Source: Anaerolineales bacterium
GTDB lineage: Bacteria > Chloroflexota > Anaerolineae > Anaerolineales > Villigracilaceae
Reading direction: 5' to 3'
Length of the DNA: 37,002 nt
Assembly (NCBI GenBank): GCA_013360875.1
Contig: JABWAU010000025.1
Span: 1 to 37,002 of the forward strand
Positions 34,183-37,002 of this stretch are shown here, piece by piece. The position numbers and the translations under genes were made by a program. The notes beneath the pieces were generated by a model. It saw only the letters and a list, made by a program, of their open reading frames with translations. It had not been told where the DNA came from and did no database searches. The stretch's first letter is position 1. Every line of letters begins with the position of its first letter.

Positions 34183-35820
34183 CTACGATTCAGGCCCCGC
34201 GCTACCGGCTTCATCCCGGATCTCCCTGCGATACTCCCCCACCAGCACCCGCAACAAACAGTACATCGGAATCGCCAGCACCATCCCGGTTACTCCCGCG
34301 ATCCCTCCCCCGAGCATCAGCGCCGCCATCACCACCAGCGGGGAAACATCAACGGTTTTGGCCATGACCTTGGGGCTGATAAGAAGCCCGTCGGCGGCCT
34401 GCACCACCATGAAACTCCCCAGCACCAGGAGAAGTTTGATCAACACCCAGTTGGCCGTTGTCTCGGGATCGAAGAACTCAAGCAGAGTGAGCGTGACTGC
34501 GGGAACCATCCCCATCGCCGGGCCGAGGTACGGGATGAAGTTGAAGCACCCCGCGGCGATCCCGATTGGGATCGCGAACGGCACGCGCAGAATGAGCAGG
34601 AAGAAAGTCACCATCAGCCCCACCGAGAGGCACACCATCGCCTGCCCACGAATGAAGCCCCCCAGCTGACGATCCAGTTCGCTTGCGAAACCGACCGCCC
34701 GAGGTCTCCACTTTTCGGGAATGACCTCCAAACATCCCTGCTTGAAGGCCGTGAAATCAAGAAGCATGTAAAACAGGATTACGCAGAGAAGCGCCACATA
34801 CACGGCGAGCGAAACCAAGCCCCCCACGCGCGCGGAAAGCCATGCCCAGGCCCCGCCCGCGCCCCCCGCCACCATCCCCGCGCCTTTGGCGCCGTAAGTG
34901 AACACCGTGGACAAGTTCGACCATGTCAGGAGGTGGCGGTACTCTTCGTACACGCCAGTCCAGTACCCGGGCTGGAAAAAGGGGAGCGGTGGGGGTTGAA
35001 GCAGCGCCACCGATTCGAGCCGAATCTCGCCCGCTCCAGGCTCCGCCTCCAGGGAGAACAACGCGCGCTCCACTTCCGCCGGGATGTACACGCTCTCGCG
35101 AAGCCCTCCCGCCGGGGGAATCGGAGACCGCCACGCAAAGGACGTCGCCGCGGATTGATCACTGGTGAGCGCGACTGTCCAGCCATGCACCTCGGACGTG
35201 GCCTCGCGGACCACCACGGCGAGCGTGAAAGTGGAATCCGAGGGGAGCTCCGCGAGGTTCTGACTCAGCACCCAAGCCTGCTCCTCGACCGCGGGGGAAA
35301 CTCGAAGTCCCGAGGGGGGATCCTCATCCAGGGGGAAACATCTCGCGTCCTCAGAGGCCTCCCAATCGATGGGAAGGCCCTCGTTCCACTCGGTGAAGTC
35401 TCCGTTTTCCAGAAGCGATTTTGCGGAGAACCAGTACTCGAGACGTGGGCGCAACTCAGCGCCTAACGCGGGGAGATAATCACGGGAGACCTTTCTTCCG
35501 AATTCGGCGCCCTCGGCGAAGATTCTCGGAAGAATCGCCGCGAGCACCATGGGGATGGAGAGTCCCACGCCCAGGTAGAGGAGTAGAATCGCCAGGGCGC
35601 GATGGATTCGAAGCCGCCCGCGCCTCTCCCCGGCGATCCAGTCCACCACCGGACTCAGGAGGTAAGCGAGAACAAACGCCAACGCGAACGGGGAGCAGGT
35701 TTCCAGGATCGGGCCCCCGAAGAACCACAAGCACGCGGCGATCGCAACCACCGGGAGCGTGACCAAAACCGCGCGGCGGAGATTCCCGCTGGAGGAGCCG
35801 AAATCAATCTCAATTCGCAT
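34183..35820 (-). CDS. AI-2E/PerM-family permease with inserted carbohydrate-binding-like domain
   Basis: A 545-residue protein. The membrane core is that of the AI-2E family: FALAFVLAYLLSPVVDWIAG near the start and, in the second half, MLLDFTAFKQGCLEVIPEKW, FIRGQAMVCLSVGL, IPIGIAAGCFNFIPYLGPAMG and the final GGGIAGVTGMVLAIPMYCLL. Ordinary members have about 350 residues. Here about 140 extra residues (136-276) sit in the first large loop: LLENGDFTEWNEGLPIDWEA at their start and ALFSLEAEPGAGEIRLESVA at their end, the pattern of CBM_4_9-type jelly-roll domains. Family transport substrates are poorly known (AI-2, Na+/H+ in some). The insert would lie outside the cytoplasm and may bind glycans; this is inference. 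Confidence 0.8.
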   Translation of the reverse strand: MRIEIDFGSSSGNLRRAVLVTLPVVAIAACLWFFGGPILETCSPFALAFVLAYLLSPVVDWIAGERRGRLRIHRALAILLLYLGVGLSIPMVLAAILPRIFAEGAEFGRKVSRDYLPALGAELRPRLEYWFSAKSLLENGDFTEWNEGLPIDWEASEDARCFPLDEDPPSGLRVSPAVEEQAWVLSQNLAELPSDSTFTLAVVVREATSEVHGWTVALTSDQSAATSFAWRSPIPPAGGLRESVYIPAEVERALFSLEAEPGAGEIRLESVALLQPPPLPFFQPGYWTGVYEEYRHLLTWSNLSTVFTYGAKGAGMVAGGAGGAWAWLSARVGGLVSLAVYVALLCVILFYMLLDFTAFKQGCLEVIPEKWRPRAVGFASELDRQLGGFIRGQAMVCLSVGLMVTFFLLILRVPFAIPIGIAAGCFNFIPYLGPAMGMVPAVTLTLLEFFDPETTANWVLIKLLLVLGSFMVVQAADGLLISPKVMAKTVDVSPLVVMAALMLGGGIAGVTGMVLAIPMYCLLRVLVGEYRREIRDEAGSAGPES

Positions 35821-35957
35821 CCGCCATCCTCCCCTCGTTCACAGTCGAGCTCTCCGCGGCCCTCGGTGGGCCTGGAATGGGATTATCTTCGCCTCTTGCG
35901 GAGGAGTAGAATATAGGAATAGACGTTGTCTCGCTATGGCCTGGGAGGATTTCCACC

Positions 35958-37002
35958 ATGTCTGAAGATAAACCACGACCCAAGCGGCGCCGGCTCCGAA
36001 ACCTGATTGTGCTTCTTGTCATCGTCGCCCTCGTATTCGGGGGCAGCCTATTCGCCCTGCTGTCACTCTTTGGCGGAGGAGTGGAGGTGAAGCCAGGTTC
36101 GATTCTGGAGGTCAGGCTATCTGGAGGTCTTTCGGAGGGCCCCAAGGATGATCTTCTTTCGGAGCTTTCCGGGGACTCTCGGACTTCACTCTGGGATTTG
36201 CGTCGCGGACTTCGCGCGGCGGCGGAGGACCGGAACATCTCCGGGATTCGACTGACAGTGGAGCCGCTTGCCACCGGCTGGGGCGCCGCCGAGGAGATCT
36301 TGGCCGAGTTCGACCGTTTTCGCTCCTCCGGCAAACCGGTCCATACCCTCTTTCCAGCGGATATGGTCGAGGACCTGGACTACTTTGTGGGAACCGGCGG
36401 AGACCCGCTCTGGATCACCCCGGATGCATTCACCCTGGTCAACGGCCTCGCGGCCGAGGTGAGCTTCTGGCGCGGCAGCCTTGAAAAGCTGGGCATCGAG
36501 CCGGAAGTCATCATGTTCAAGGAATACAAGAGCGCGGGGGAGCCCTTCGCCAACCGGGAGATGAGCCCGCACATGCGCGAGGCGCTCACGGCGGTGCTGG
36601 AGGACATCGACCTGCGCTTCAAGGGACGGGTCTCCGAGCGGCGGGCCGGAGTCACGCCGGAAAGCCTTGCCGCCTTCCTCGCGCGCGGCATGGCCTCGGC
36701 CAGGGAATTCAAGGACGCGGGCTTGGTTGATCGGCTCGGATATGTGGATGAGGTGAACGAGGCGCTCCGTGAGGTTTCAGGTGCCAAGGAGTACGAAGGG
36801 ATCACGCTGTCGAAATACCTGAGGTCCCTCAAGAAAGGCCCGCGCGGCGCGAGCGAAACCATCGCGGTCGTGTTTGGAGAGGGCCCGATCCTGTCCCTTG
36901 GGGAAGGCGAGTTCTTCGGGATGGGTCAGATGATCGTCGGTCCGGAACTGGCCGGCCACATTCGCAAGGCCGCGGAGGACAAGAAGGTCAAGGCGATTAT
37001 CT
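35958..37002 (+). CDS. sppA: Signal peptide peptidase SppA, N-terminal part
   Basis: The first 348 codons are present; the frame runs off the right edge. A basic N-terminus (PRPKRRRLRNLIVLLVIVAL) leads into one membrane anchor (about 16-38). The first SppA domain follows, with MFKEYKSAGEPFANREMSP holding the catalytic Lys (Tyr-Lys-Ser-Ala, as in E. coli SppA), then a linker FARGMASAREFKDAGLVDRL, seen here as MASAREFKDAGLVDRLGYVDE. A second domain begins near residue 300 (ETIAVVFGEGPI). The catalytic Ser lies in that second domain, outside the window. This is the long, 67K-type SppA. It degrades cleaved signal peptides in the membrane. GGAGGA precedes the ATG. Confidence 0.9.
   Translation, partial: MSEDKPRPKRRRLRNLIVLLVIVALVFGGSLFALLSLFGGGVEVKPGSILEVRLSGGLSEGPKDDLLSELSGDSRTSLWDLRRGLRAAAEDRNISGIRLTVEPLATGWGAAEEILAEFDRFRSSGKPVHTLFPADMVEDLDYFVGTGGDPLWITPDAFTLVNGLAAEVSFWRGSLEKLGIEPEVIMFKEYKSAGEPFANREMSPHMREALTAVLEDIDLRFKGRVSERRAGVTPESLAAFLARGMASAREFKDAGLVDRLGYVDEVNEALREVSGAKEYEGITLSKYLRSLKKGPRGASETIAVVFGEGPILSLGEGEFFGMGQMIVGPELAGHIRKAAEDKKVKAII

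Noticed and set aside
34162-35466. A 434-codon plus-strand frame antisense to the AI-2E permease
   Set aside because: It is rich in His, Arg and Pro and has no domain signal; the minus-strand permease explains the region.

Overview
The window looks like two unrelated pieces of bacterial DNA joined near position 29,650. Bases 1 to about 29,640 read as one coherent GC-rich genome, most likely a member of the Chloroflexota (Anaerolineae-like). This rests on gene families recalled from that group (lipoproteins with an NBR1-like Ig domain, PD40 repeats, a glycerol cluster, a helicase-associated XPB-like protein), on many short tandem and palindromic repeats, and on several genes with a -10 box directly before the ATG. 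No rRNA or protein tree could be run, so the phylum is an inference.

Left piece, in order: the end of a TolB-like PD40 repeat protein; a lipoprotein with an Ig-like and a CAP domain; a large DUF1156-like protein that seems to lack its methyltransferase catalytic motif; a polysaccharide deacetylase lipoprotein; inositol-3-phosphate synthase; a GAF histidine kinase; three small membrane proteins; fmt; a glycerol cluster (aquaporin, glpK, glpD); a glycosyltransferase, histidine phosphatase and ketopantoate reductase-like run; a membrane diguanylate cyclase; a TGS nucleoside kinase; a GT87-like membrane protein; a metal pair (VIT-type and CDF transporters); a DUF2214 protein; a secreted clostripain-like protease; an AT-rich nuclease-like gene; glycine C-acetyltransferase; and a helicase-associated protein. 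The last left-hand gene is the C-terminal end of a diacylglycerol kinase-family lipid kinase.

The lipid kinase fragment runs in frame, without a stop, into a PIG-L deacetylase with a NEW3-like domain. To the right lie a CPA2 cation/proton antiporter, nrdR, rpmB (bL28), an AI-2E/PerM-family permease with an inserted carbohydrate-binding-like domain, and the start of sppA. This set includes housekeeping genes and has a different promoter and leader style. The simplest reading is a contig misjoin; a natural recombination breakpoint is the alternative.

The glycerol cluster would import glycerol (aquaporin), phosphorylate it (GlpK) and oxidise glycerol-3-phosphate at the membrane (GlpD). The VIT and CDF genes together suggest iron or manganese handling. 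Notable smaller points are heptamer arrays read in frame inside glpK and the helicase-associated gene, a palindromic repeat translated inside the DUF1156-like gene, six candidate leaderless starts, and a jelly-roll-like insert in the AI-2E permease. No rRNA, tRNA, CRISPR array or insertion sequence was seen.
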